A DNA stretch of 64,000 nucleotides from Deltaproteobacteria bacterium (GTDB lineage Bacteria > Bdellovibrionota > JACOXK01): assembly GCA_016186995.1 (NCBI GenBank), contig JACPKQ010000022.1, positions 78,556-142,555 on the forward strand, given 5' to 3'. Numbering within the stretch: the first letter of the stretch is position 1; each line of letters begins with the position of its first letter. The notes below the pieces were generated by a model. That model searched no databases, was not told the DNA's origin, and worked only from the letters and a program-made list of their open reading frames with translations. This document shows positions 50,852-59,171 of this stretch, in pieces. The translations under genes and the position numbers were made by a program.

Positions 50852-51679
50852 ATGGTTTTAATGAGAAAGAAAATTATTTTTAGTTTTGTTTTTTCTTTGG
50901 TGTGCTTGTCTTCTGCTGGAGCACAAACTATTACTTCTATTCGTATTGTAGGTACACATAAGATTGAAAAAGCGGTTATTTACAAGAACTTAACATCTAA
51001 GAAGGGTGAGGTTTATACTTCTTCTTCTGTGCGTCGGGATATTAAAAAGCTTTATGAACTGGGTTATTTTGAAAATATCAGTGTTTATAAGAAGGACGTA
51101 TCTCAAGGTGTTGAACTTTCCTATGTGATCGAAGAAAAACCTATTATAAAGGATATTCTTACCCATGGTTTTCATGAAATTGATAAAGAAGATATCGAAG
51201 CTCTTATATCTCTTAAGAAGTATTCTTTCTTAAATATTTCCGATGTGAAGCGAGTTCAAGAGGCTATTCTTAATCTTTACACAGAAAAGGGATTTACGCT
51301 TTCTGATGTTCGTTACGAGATTTCTCAAAAAGATAAAAATAATCAAATTGAGGTTCATTTTTATATTTCAGAGGTAGCCAAAGTTGCTATCAAAAAAATT
51401 ACGTTTGTGGGTAATCATGCCTTGAGTTCTGAAGAACTTAAAAGCAAAATGTTCACAAAAGAAAAAGACATTTGGTATTGGATAACAGATAGTGGGGTTT
51501 TTAAAGAAGAAATTTTTCAAAGAGATGTGAGCCAAGGGCTTGTTTATTATTATCTTATGAATGGTTATGTTGATATTAAAATAAGTGAACCACAGATAAC
51601 TCTTTCTCACATGGCTTTATTTAACAGTTACACTTCAAGAGGGCGAAAAGCATCATTTTGGAAAAGTAGATTTTTCTAA
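50852..51679 (+). CDS. bamA: BamA, N-terminal part (frameshifted gene, POTRA 1-3)
   Basis: BamA inserts beta-barrel proteins into the outer membrane. This piece has a signal peptide (cut near SAGA/QT) and three POTRA domains, such as ITSIRIVGTHKIEKAVIYKN and IKKITFVGNHALSSEELKSK. After EPQITLSH the frame is lost: the next 20 residues (MALFNSYTSRG..) are out of phase and a stop follows. In the +1 frame the sequence goes on smoothly as WLYLTVTLQEGEKHHFGKVDFS from about base 51609, which is the expected POTRA 4 entry. One extra base near 51605-51612 explains it. With 51756-53099 it makes one gene. Confidence 0.9.
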   Translation: MVLMRKKIIFSFVFSLVCLSSAGAQTITSIRIVGTHKIEKAVIYKNLTSKKGEVYTSSSVRRDIKKLYELGYFENISVYKKDVSQGVELSYVIEEKPIIKDILTHGFHEIDKEDIEALISLKKYSFLNISDVKRVQEAILNLYTEKGFTLSDVRYEISQKDKNNQIEVHFYISEVAKVAIKKITFVGNHALSSEELKSKMFTKEKDIWYWITDSGVFKEEIFQRDVSQGLVYYYLMNGYVDIKISEPQITLSHMALFNSYTSRGRKASFWKSRFF

Positions 51680-51755
51680 AGGGTTTATTAAATCACAAGG
51701 AGAGTTAAGTAAAGAATCAAAAATTAAGACGGGAGAAATTTACAACCATGATCTT

Positions 51756-53099
51756 ATGCGACAAGAAATAGAAAGGCTTACAAATCTTTATAAAGATGAA
51801 GGCTTTGCCTATGCTAATATTATTCCACGTACCAACATTAATAGAGAAAAAAAAACTGTAGATTTGTACTTTGATTTTGAAAAAGGAGAGCAGATTTATA
51901 TTGGTGAAATTAATGTACAAGGTAATATAAAAACGAGAGATAAAGTTATTCGGAGAGAGCTTCGTATTAAAGAGGGTGAGCTTTATAATGAAACAAATAT
52001 TCAAACAAGCTTGAGCAGACTCCATCGTCTCGGGTTTTTTGAGGAAATAGATCTTCAAAAGAAAGAATATCAACAGGGTAAAATAGATCTTGTTTTTAAA
52101 GTTAAAGAAAAACCAACTGGAAGTTTCAACTTTGGCGCTGGATTTAGTAGTGCCAAAAATATTTTTCTTCAGGGTTCTGTTGCCCAAAATAATCTTTTTG
52201 GTCGTGGACATGTGCTTAATTTTTCTACTTCTATTAATGCAGAAGATCAGCTTTTTGATTTAGGTTTTAACGAGCCTTATCTTTTTGATACCTTGTGGAA
52301 TACAGGTGTGAATGCTTTTAGAAGTAACCTTCAACAAGAAGCCTATACTCAGTTTCAACAAGGAGGTGTTTTACAATTAGGCCATTCTTTTTGGGATTAT
52401 GGGAATGTAAGTCTTTCTTATAAGCTTCAGAAGATTGAGCTTACCATTCCCACTGAAAACACAAATATTATTTCTGCAAGCCTTAATAATGGGATTGAAA
52501 GTTCGCTTACAACCAACGTTTCTTTTGATGTGAGGAATAATGTGTTATCACCCACAAAAGGATCTTTTCATAGTTTGAGTGTCGGAGGGGCAGGTTTGGG
52601 TGGAGATCATAAATATTTAAAAACAGATTTTGATTCAAGATGGTATTTTCCTTTGCTTTGGAATAATATTTTACGCTTACGTGTAGATGCAGGGGCCATA
52701 GAGCCCTATGCAGGTAGAGATGCTCCTCATTATATACGTTATGTTTTAGGGGGGCCTCGTTCTTTAAGAGGTTTTGATCCTCTAACCATAGGGCCTAAGG
52801 CTTTGAATAATGCAACCCCCCCTCGAAAAATGGTGGTAGGGGGCCGCTATCAAGTGCTTTTTAACGCGGAATACGAAATTCCAGTTCTTAAAGAATTACA
52901 GCTCAAAAGTGTATTGTTTTTTGATTATGGAAATGCTTTTAATAGTTTTGACTTAAGTGATTTTAGAGGAGATGTTGGTTTTGGTTTTAGATGGGTTTCT
53001 CCCATGGGGCCTCTACGGCTTGAATGGGGGTTTCCTCTCGCTAAAAAAGAAGGGGAGAGGAGCCCAGTATTTAATTTTGTTATTGCTCCTGCTTTTTAA
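51756..53099 (+). CDS. bamA: BamA, C-terminal part (POTRA 4-5 and beta-barrel)
   Basis: The track starts at the first ATG in the new frame, but homology runs back to about 51609. The fifth POTRA (IYIGEINVQGNIKTRDKVIRRE) and the 16-strand barrel (Omp85) follow. The barrel includes the L6 motif region VLGGPRSLRGFD (conserved VRGF-like Arg) and an end with the aromatic last residue AF typical of outer-membrane proteins. It is complete apart from the frameshift. Since bamA is essential in diderms, an assembly error or a rescued frameshift is likelier than a dead gene. Confidence 0.9.
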   Translation: MRQEIERLTNLYKDEGFAYANIIPRTNINREKKTVDLYFDFEKGEQIYIGEINVQGNIKTRDKVIRRELRIKEGELYNETNIQTSLSRLHRLGFFEEIDLQKKEYQQGKIDLVFKVKEKPTGSFNFGAGFSSAKNIFLQGSVAQNNLFGRGHVLNFSTSINAEDQLFDLGFNEPYLFDTLWNTGVNAFRSNLQQEAYTQFQQGGVLQLGHSFWDYGNVSLSYKLQKIELTIPTENTNIISASLNNGIESSLTTNVSFDVRNNVLSPTKGSFHSLSVGGAGLGGDHKYLKTDFDSRWYFPLLWNNILRLRVDAGAIEPYAGRDAPHYIRYVLGGPRSLRGFDPLTIGPKALNNATPPRKMVVGGRYQVLFNAEYEIPVLKELQLKSVLFFDYGNAFNSFDLSDFRGDVGFGFRWVSPMGPLRLEWGFPLAKKEGERSPVFNFVIAPAF

Positions 53100-53124
53100 G
53101 GGGAGAGTATAGAAGGGGTTAAAA

Positions 53125-53628
53125 ATGAAAAGGTTTTTTTTATTTTTGGGTGTTTTAGTTTTTTTTTCAAGCCAAGGTGCTGCAGCTCAAAAGATAGGGT
53201 TTATTGATTTAGATCGTATTTTATCTGAATCTTCTCAAGGGAAAAATGCCAAAGCTCAATTTGATAAGTTAGCTAAACCCAAACAAGAAGAAATTCAGAA
53301 ACGCCAAGAAAGTGTTAAGAAAAAAATTGAAGAATTTCAAAAAAAGAAGTTTGCTTTGACGGAAGAAGGACAAAAGCAGGAAGAGCAAAAACTTCAGATG
53401 GAAGTGATGGAGGTACAACAAGTTTCTCAAGCTTGGTTTCAAGAAATGCAAAAGAAAGAACAAGAGCTTCTCCAACCACTTGTAGAAAAGGTAAGATCTC
53501 TTATTCAAGAGATTGCTAAAGCTGAAAAATATAAACTTGTGGTAGATAAGAAAGCTCCTTTTCTTCTTTATTCAGATGATAGTGATCAATTAACAGAAAA
53601 AGTTCTTAAGAGGTTAAATAAAAAATAG
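53125..53628 (+). CDS. skp: OmpH/Skp family periplasmic chaperone
   Basis: This 167-residue protein has a signal peptide (cut near GAAA/QK), the IGFIDLDRILSES opening strand, a long charged coiled-coil pair (about 50-125), and the closing EKYKLVVDKKAPFLLYS strand. Skp carries unfolded outer-membrane proteins to BamA. Position directly after bamA is standard. Ribosome site AGAAGGGG. Confidence 0.93.
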   Translation: MKRFFLFLGVLVFFSSQGAAAQKIGFIDLDRILSESSQGKNAKAQFDKLAKPKQEEIQKRQESVKKKIEEFQKKKFALTEEGQKQEEQKLQMEVMEVQQVSQAWFQEMQKKEQELLQPLVEKVRSLIQEIAKAEKYKLVVDKKAPFLLYSDDSDQLTEKVLKRLNKK

Positions 53629-53630
53629 TT

Positions 53631-54116
53631 GTGGGAGAAGTAAAAAATATTGCTATTCGTTCTCTTATTCCTCATCGAGAACCCTTTCTTTTTGTAGATG
53701 AGATTACAGAAGTTTGTTTTCCAGATAAAAAAACAATGTTAGATAGTTTTGTGAAGGGATATAAAAATCTTTCTAAAGATGAATGGTTCTTTAAAGGGCA
53801 TTTTCCTGGAATGCCCGTTATGCCCGGGGTTCTTATTGTAGAGGCTGTGGCACAGCTTGCCTGTTGTGCTTTTACACTTCATCCATTAAAGATGTTTGAT
53901 GTAGAAAAAGATCTTGTTGTTTTAACTGCTATACAAGGTTTTAAATTTAAGAGAAGGGTCGTTCCTTGTGAGAGGCTTGAAATGCAAGCTCGTTTTTTAA
54001 AAGGAAGAAAAAATAATAAGTTTTTGGTTGTAGAAGGAACTGCCTTTGTAGGTGGAGAACTTGTAGTCCAAGGAACCCTTTCTTGTTATTTTGTAAAAGG
54101 TGGGCGTCTTTCATGA
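53631..54116 (+). CDS. fabZ: 3-hydroxyacyl-ACP dehydratase FabZ
   Basis: This 161-residue hot-dog protein removes water from 3-hydroxyacyl-ACP in fatty-acid synthesis. It has IPHREPFLFVDEI near the start and the active-site segment FKGHFPGMPVMPGVLIVEA (His about 58, Glu about 72). The start is GTG at 53631, two bases after the skp stop; no ATG lies nearby. lpxD, often found between skp and fabZ, is missing here. Confidence 0.93.
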   Translation: MGEVKNIAIRSLIPHREPFLFVDEITEVCFPDKKTMLDSFVKGYKNLSKDEWFFKGHFPGMPVMPGVLIVEAVAQLACCAFTLHPLKMFDVEKDLVVLTAIQGFKFKRRVVPCERLEMQARFLKGRKNNKFLVVEGTAFVGGELVVQGTLSCYFVKGGRLS

Positions 54117-54886
54117 TTCATAAAACGGCCATGGTTCATCCACATGCTTCTATTCATAGCGAGGTTAACATTGGGCCTTATTGTGTTATCGGGGAAGGAG
54201 TTCATATTGATTCAGGATGCGAGCTTAAATCACATGTAGTCGTCCAAGGGCCAACACATTTAGGAAAAAATAATAAAATTTATTCTTTTGTAAGTCTGGG
54301 TGAGGCTCCTCAAGATTTGAAATTCAAAGGAGAAAACTCAGAACTTATCATAGGAGAAAATAATACTATTCGAGAATATGTGAGTATTCATAGGGGAACT
54401 CAAAAGGGTGAAGGAAAAACGGTTATTGGGAATAATAATTTGCTTATGACCTCTGTTCATATTGGTCATAATTGTATTTTAGGAGATGATATTATTATTG
54501 CTACAGGAAGTGGGGTTGCAGGACACGCTGTTGTTGAAGATAGGGTTGTTTTTGCAGGAATGGTCGGTGTTGCTCCTTTTATACATGTAGGAAGAAATTC
54601 TTATATTACAGGTTTTTCTGTTATCGACAAAGATGTACCCCCTTTTTCTATTTGTTCAGGGCGAGGAGAGTTTAAAATTCGAGGAGTGAATGTGATTGGT
54701 CTTAAGAGAAATAATTTTTCTATAGAGGATATTCAGATTTTAAGAAAAAGTTTTAAACATTTATTTACACATATAAATCCCTTAAGTATACAAATAGATA
54801 ATATTGAGAGAGATTGGAAACAAAATGTTCATGTTCAGTATCTTCTCAATTTTCTTCTAAATTCAAAAAATAGTAAAAATAGATGA
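54113..54886 (+). CDS. lpxA: UDP-N-acetylglucosamine (or GlcNAc3N) acyltransferase LpxA
   Basis: LpxA adds the first 3-hydroxyacyl chain in lipid A synthesis. The ATG at 54113 (MIHKTAMVHP) overlaps the fabZ stop as ATGA and is better than the track start at 54083. The 257 residues form a left-handed hexapeptide-repeat helix. The catalytic His is in SVHIGHNC (equivalent to E. coli His125), with VAGHAV (His144). The E. coli His160 position (AVHQF) is Ala here (GVAPF). With gnnB and gnnA next to it, the substrate is more likely the 3-amino sugar UDP-GlcNAc3N, giving an amide-linked chain. Confidence 0.93.
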   Translation: MIHKTAMVHPHASIHSEVNIGPYCVIGEGVHIDSGCELKSHVVVQGPTHLGKNNKIYSFVSLGEAPQDLKFKGENSELIIGENNTIREYVSIHRGTQKGEGKTVIGNNNLLMTSVHIGHNCILGDDIIIATGSGVAGHAVVEDRVVFAGMVGVAPFIHVGRNSYITGFSVIDKDVPPFSICSGRGEFKIRGVNVIGLKRNNFSIEDIQILRKSFKHLFTHINPLSIQIDNIERDWKQNVHVQYLLNFLLNSKNSKNR

Positions 54887-56007
54887 AAGTTCCTCTTCTT
54901 GATTTAAAAGAGCAGTACAGTTTTATTAAAAATGATGTTCTGCGTTCTATAAATCAGGTTTTAGAAGATGGGCATTATATTTTAGGCCCTCATGTTGAGG
55001 AATTTGAAGAAAAGATTTCAAAGTATTGTGGTGGATATTATGCATTGGGTGTTTCTTCGGGAACTGATGCTTTGCTTTTAGCGCTGTTGAGTATTGGAAT
55101 AGAACCAGATGATGAGGTAATAACAACGCCATTTTCTTTTTTTGCAACATCTGAAGTCATTTCTTTTTTAAAAGCAAAACCTGTTTTTGTGGACATTGAT
55201 CCTAAAACCTACTGCCTTAACCCAGAAAAAGTTGAGCGAGCTCTCTCTCATAAAACAAAGGCTATTATTCCAGTGCATCTTTTTGGTCAATGCGCAGATA
55301 TGGATCCTCTTGTGGATATAGCTCAAAAACATAATCTTCATATTATTGAGGATGCATGCCAAGCTTTAGGGGCTACTTATCGAAATAAGCAAGCGGGTAC
55401 TTTTGGGGCTTTTTCTTGTTTTAGTTTTTATCCTTCAAAAAACCTAGGTACCTATTGTGATGCAGGACTTTTATTGGTCAAAGATTATGAATACTATCTT
55501 TTGGCAAGAGATTATAGAAGTCATGGGGAGTACCAAAAAAACTTTAATCATAAAAGAATCGGAATGAATGCAAGAATGTCAGCTCTTGCTGCATCAATAC
55601 TCAATGTGAAATTTAAATATTTAGATGAGTGGAATGAAAAGAGAAGAGAAAAAGCAGAAGTGTACAATAGTTTACTTTGTGAATATAAACTCGATCAAAA
55701 ATTAACGCTTCCCTTTACGCATAATAAAAACACTCATATTTTTCATCAGTATGTTATTTTGACTCAGTATAAAGACAAACTTCGTTCTTTTTTAGAGTCT
55801 AAAGATATTCAAACAGGAAATTTTTATCCCATTCCTTTGCCTTTTCTTCCTTGTTATAAAGACTTTAACTTTAAGAAGGATGATTTTCCTCAAGCCATGG
55901 AAACCTCTCAAAAAAGTGTTGCTTTGCCACTATATCCAGAAATAACTCTTGAACAACAAAAGTATGTCGTTTCTCACATAAATGATTTTTTTCGTTACCA
56001 AATATGA
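54883..56007 (+). CDS. gnnB: DegT/DnrJ-family aminotransferase, GnnB type
   Basis: This 374-residue sugar PLP aminotransferase has SSGTDALLLAL, IIPVHLFGQCADM, IEDACQALGATY and the PLP lysine in FYPSKNLGTYCDAG (about 183). In Acidithiobacillus ferrooxidans gnnA and gnnB lie between lpxA and lpxB and turn UDP-GlcNAc into UDP-GlcNAc3N; the same order here supports GnnB. The general DegT family makes many amino sugars, so without the context the substrate would be open. It overlaps lpxA and gnnA by four bases each. Confidence 0.88.
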   Translation: MKVPLLDLKEQYSFIKNDVLRSINQVLEDGHYILGPHVEEFEEKISKYCGGYYALGVSSGTDALLLALLSIGIEPDDEVITTPFSFFATSEVISFLKAKPVFVDIDPKTYCLNPEKVERALSHKTKAIIPVHLFGQCADMDPLVDIAQKHNLHIIEDACQALGATYRNKQAGTFGAFSCFSFYPSKNLGTYCDAGLLLVKDYEYYLLARDYRSHGEYQKNFNHKRIGMNARMSALAASILNVKFKYLDEWNEKRREKAEVYNSLLCEYKLDQKLTLPFTHNKNTHIFHQYVILTQYKDKLRSFLESKDIQTGNFYPIPLPFLPCYKDFNFKKDDFPQAMETSQKSVALPLYPEITLEQQKYVVSHINDFFRYQI

Positions 56008-57002
56008 ATAAAAAAGGACTGAAAGTGCTTCTTATTGGGCTTGGACATATGGGGGAGTTCCATTTGAAAAAAATATTGAGTACCCCACAAGTATCAAAAA
56101 TAGTGGGTGTTGATAGCAGCAAAGAAAGACTTAATATAATAAAAAATACCTACCCTATTGAAACTTCCGAAAATTATGAAACTCTTTTAAAAACGAAACC
56201 GTTTGATGTTGCTTTTATAGCAACCCCTTCAGTCACTCATTTTAAAATTGCTAAAGCCTGTTTATCTTTTGGTTTAGATATTTTTATTGAAAAACCAGCT
56301 GTGACAAATATGAGTGAAGCAGAGGAGCTTTTAAGGCTTTCTAAAAAAAATGATTGTTTGATTCAAGTTGGTTTTTTGGAAAGGTTTAACCCAACCTTTA
56401 AAAAATGTTATGAATTTTTTAAAAACCCTCTTTTTTTTGAGGCTCATCGACTGGGGACTTTAAAGAGGAGAAGTTTAGATATTGATGTTGTTCATGATCT
56501 TATGGTGCATGATTTAGATCTTATTTTAGCTATAAATCCTTATCCTGTTGAGTCTGTTGATGCACTTGGAGTTTCTATTATTAGTCACCAAGTGGATTTA
56601 GCTAACGCTAGGATTCATTTTTCTAATTCTTCAATTGCAAATTTAACAGCAAGTCGAGTTTCTATGAAAGAAATGAGAAAGATGAGATTATTCCAAATAG
56701 GAGCTTATATTTCTTTAGACTTTGTAGAAAAATCTGCCCAAGTTGTAAGGCTTGATAAGAAAGAAGGTTTTAAATTAGAAAATATAGTAAGTGAGGGTGA
56801 GCCTGATGCGCTTCAATCCCAAACAAAAGCTTTTTTTGAGGCTGTTCAAAATAGAACTCAACCTCAAGTAACAATGTATGATGCGATGAGAACCATGGAG
56901 GTGATTGACCACATTAACTCTTCTATTGCAAATAATCTTAAAAAAATCAAAAAGGCGAACAAATTAAGTAACCCCAATGAAGTTTTATTTTCTGGATTAT
57001 GA
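56004..57002 (+). CDS. gnnA: Gfo/Idh/MocA-family oxidoreductase, GnnA type
   Basis: This 332-residue NAD(P)-dependent oxidoreductase has the Rossmann start VLLIGLGHMGEFHLKKIL (about 8-25), FIATPSVTHFKIA and the family motif IEKPAVTN (about 95). By position and partner it should oxidise C3 of UDP-GlcNAc to the 3-keto sugar that GnnB then aminates. It overlaps lpxB by four bases, so the whole lipid A set is translationally coupled. Confidence 0.87.
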   Translation: MNKKGLKVLLIGLGHMGEFHLKKILSTPQVSKIVGVDSSKERLNIIKNTYPIETSENYETLLKTKPFDVAFIATPSVTHFKIAKACLSFGLDIFIEKPAVTNMSEAEELLRLSKKNDCLIQVGFLERFNPTFKKCYEFFKNPLFFEAHRLGTLKRRSLDIDVVHDLMVHDLDLILAINPYPVESVDALGVSIISHQVDLANARIHFSNSSIANLTASRVSMKEMRKMRLFQIGAYISLDFVEKSAQVVRLDKKEGFKLENIVSEGEPDALQSQTKAFFEAVQNRTQPQVTMYDAMRTMEVIDHINSSIANNLKKIKKANKLSNPNEVLFSGL

Positions 57003-58078
57003 GTTTAAATAAAAATATTTTTATCGTTAGTGGAGAGAGTTCAGGAGATTTTTATGGATTCGAGCTCATGGAAAAGCTTAAGGCTCACAATTCCAATATT
57101 TCCTTCTTGGGCATGGGAGGAGGTGAAATGCACTCTCTTGCTTCGAATCTTCTTTCAAACTCTGATATTTCAGTGACAGGACTTTGGGAAGCTGTTTCAA
57201 AATTTAAATTATATGTAGATAAAATTAAAAAACTTAAACGGATTGTTGAATATCATAAGATTGACTTAGCTATTCTTATAGATTTTCCAGGTTGTAATTT
57301 TCGGTTATTTAAAATTTTATCAAAACACAAAATTCCCATTCTTTATTATATAAGTCCTCAACTATGGGCGTGGCGGAAAAATAGGGTCAAAAAAATTAGA
57401 AAATATGTAGATGAAATGTGTGTTATTTTTCCATTTGAAGTAGATTTTTATAAAAAACATGGAGTTGGTGCTCGATATGTAGGACACCCGTTAGTTGAAG
57501 AAGTTCAAAGTATAGAGCTACCTCAGAGAAGGTTAGGCGGTATTCCAAAAATAGGAATATTTCCAGGAAGCAGGCTTAATGAAGTTCATCGTTTGATGCC
57601 TACCCTTGTAGAAACAATATGTTTATTGCAAAAAAAAGGAAATTTCCAGTTTTTTCTTTTTAAAGCCCCTTCTATTGATCGTGAAATATTGTCTTTTTAT
57701 GTGAATGATATGCAAGGAGTGGAGATTGTTGAAAGAAAGCACATCTCTCAATATAAAGATTTAGATTTTGCCCTTGCCTGTTCAGGAACTTTAACTTTTG
57801 AGTTAGGGCTTTTAAAAGTTCCTATGATTATTTTATATAAAACCTCAATGTTTACTTACGTTGTTGTAAAAACTTTTTTTAGAAAAATTAAAAATATTGG
57901 AATGGTGAATATTATTTTAGAAAAACCCTATTTTCCTGAGCTTATTCAAAATCAAATGACCCCTCAGAATATAGTTGGAGCAACACTTGGTTTTTTGAAT
58001 AATAATTCTCGATATAAAGAGGCTCTTTCTCATCTTGATAATTTTAGAAAAAAATGGAGGCTCACAAGTCTCAAATAA
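56999..58078 (+). CDS. lpxB: Lipid-A-disaccharide synthase LpxB
   Basis: This GT19 glycosyltransferase joins two acylated sugar units into the lipid A disaccharide. The 359 residues have VSGESSGDFYGFELM at the start, FLGMGGGEM, DFPGCNFRLFK, YYISPQLWAWRKNR and FPGSRLNEVHRLMP. These are the regular LpxB boxes, and the length is normal. It is followed by lpxK. Confidence 0.95.
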   Translation: MSLNKNIFIVSGESSGDFYGFELMEKLKAHNSNISFLGMGGGEMHSLASNLLSNSDISVTGLWEAVSKFKLYVDKIKKLKRIVEYHKIDLAILIDFPGCNFRLFKILSKHKIPILYYISPQLWAWRKNRVKKIRKYVDEMCVIFPFEVDFYKKHGVGARYVGHPLVEEVQSIELPQRRLGGIPKIGIFPGSRLNEVHRLMPTLVETICLLQKKGNFQFFLFKAPSIDREILSFYVNDMQGVEIVERKHISQYKDLDFALACSGTLTFELGLLKVPMIILYKTSMFTYVVVKTFFRKIKNIGMVNIILEKPYFPELIQNQMTPQNIVGATLGFLNNNSRYKEALSHLDNFRKKWRLTSLK

Positions 58079-58109
58079 ATTTAGAAGAAATCATTTTACA
58101 AAGGTTACA

Positions 58110-59171
58110 ATGATAAAAGCTTTAGGGGCTGATCTTTTCAAGTTGGGTGGCTCACTTCACAGGCACTTTTATTCCAAAAAGATAAAACATGAGCTTTCTT
58201 TACCGGCTCCTGTCATATCAGTTGGAAATATGACTTTAGGTGGAAGTGGAAAAACCCCTTTTGTTATTTATGTAAGCCAAAAATTAAAAAAAATGGGTAA
58301 ACGTGTGATTGTTTTGTCACGTGGTTATAAAGGAAAAGCAACTCAAAAAGGAGGTGTTGTAACCGATGGTAATAGGATTTTACTGAGTGCTTATGATGCA
58401 GGTGATGAACCTTATCTTATGGCACATAGACTAGAAGACACTCCTATTTTTGTAGGTAAAAAGAGATTGTGCAATGCTTTAAAGGCTGCCACGGTTTTTA
58501 AACCGGATTTTTTTATTTTAGATGATGGTTTCCAACATTTTAAAATGAAGTCTGATATGAACATTTTACTGATTAATGCTTTAGATCCTTTTGGTGGAGA
58601 AGAGCTCTTTCCAGTTGGGCGTCTAAGAGAACCACTTCAAGGAATGGAAAGGGCTCACGTTATTGTTCTTACAAGTGCTTCTTTAATTGACTCTACTTCG
58701 AAAGATAAAATAGTTGAAAAAATAAAAAAATATAATCATAAAGCTCCTATTTATGAAGTAGTAACAAAGTTAGAGGGTGTTTTAAGACAAGATCGAAAAG
58801 AAGAACTTACTTTAGAAGAACTTAGAACTAAAAAAGTATTTTTGTTTTGTGCATTAGGTTGTCCTCAAAAATTTAAAATGGAGATTGAAAAAAATGATGT
58901 TACAGTAGTTGGAGAGTTATTTTTCAAAGATCATCATGCTTATACAAAATCTGATATTGTGAGACTTATTCAATTGGCTGTCCAAAAAAATGCTGATATA
59001 CTTTTAACAACAGAAAAAGATATTGTGAAGTTAAAAAGTTTTCATGAAATAATATATTATTTGAAAATCAGTACTGAAATTGTTCAGGATGAGAACCCAT
59101 TCTTTTCTTTACTTACGAAGCTTCGTCACTGTCGTTGCGAGGAGCAAAGCGACGTGGCAAACTTACCTTAA
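58110..59171 (+). CDS. lpxK: Tetraacyldisaccharide 4'-kinase LpxK
   Basis: LpxK phosphorylates the lipid A disaccharide at the inner-membrane face. It has VGNMTLGGSGKTPFVIYV (P-loop, about 43-50), LSRGYKGKA, DAGDEPYLMA, FILDDGFQH and PVGRLREPL. The track start (58035) lies within lpxB; the ATG at 58110 (MIKALGADLF), eight bases after AAAGG, is preferred. The last 12 residues (RHCRCEEQSDVANLP region) come from a palindromic repeat that sits across the end of this gene and the start of the next. Confidence 0.92.
   Translation: MIKALGADLFKLGGSLHRHFYSKKIKHELSLPAPVISVGNMTLGGSGKTPFVIYVSQKLKKMGKRVIVLSRGYKGKATQKGGVVTDGNRILLSAYDAGDEPYLMAHRLEDTPIFVGKKRLCNALKAATVFKPDFFILDDGFQHFKMKSDMNILLINALDPFGGEELFPVGRLREPLQGMERAHVIVLTSASLIDSTSKDKIVEKIKKYNHKAPIYEVVTKLEGVLRQDRKEELTLEELRTKKVFLFCALGCPQKFKMEIEKNDVTVVGELFFKDHHAYTKSDIVRLIQLAVQKNADILLTTEKDIVKLKSFHEIIYYLKISTEIVQDENPFFSLLTKLRHCRCEEQSDVANLP

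Noticed and set aside
51600-51680. Programmed ribosomal frameshift in bamA
   Set aside because: No known slippery motif, stop-codon context or downstream pseudoknot was recognised; an error or plain mutation is simpler.
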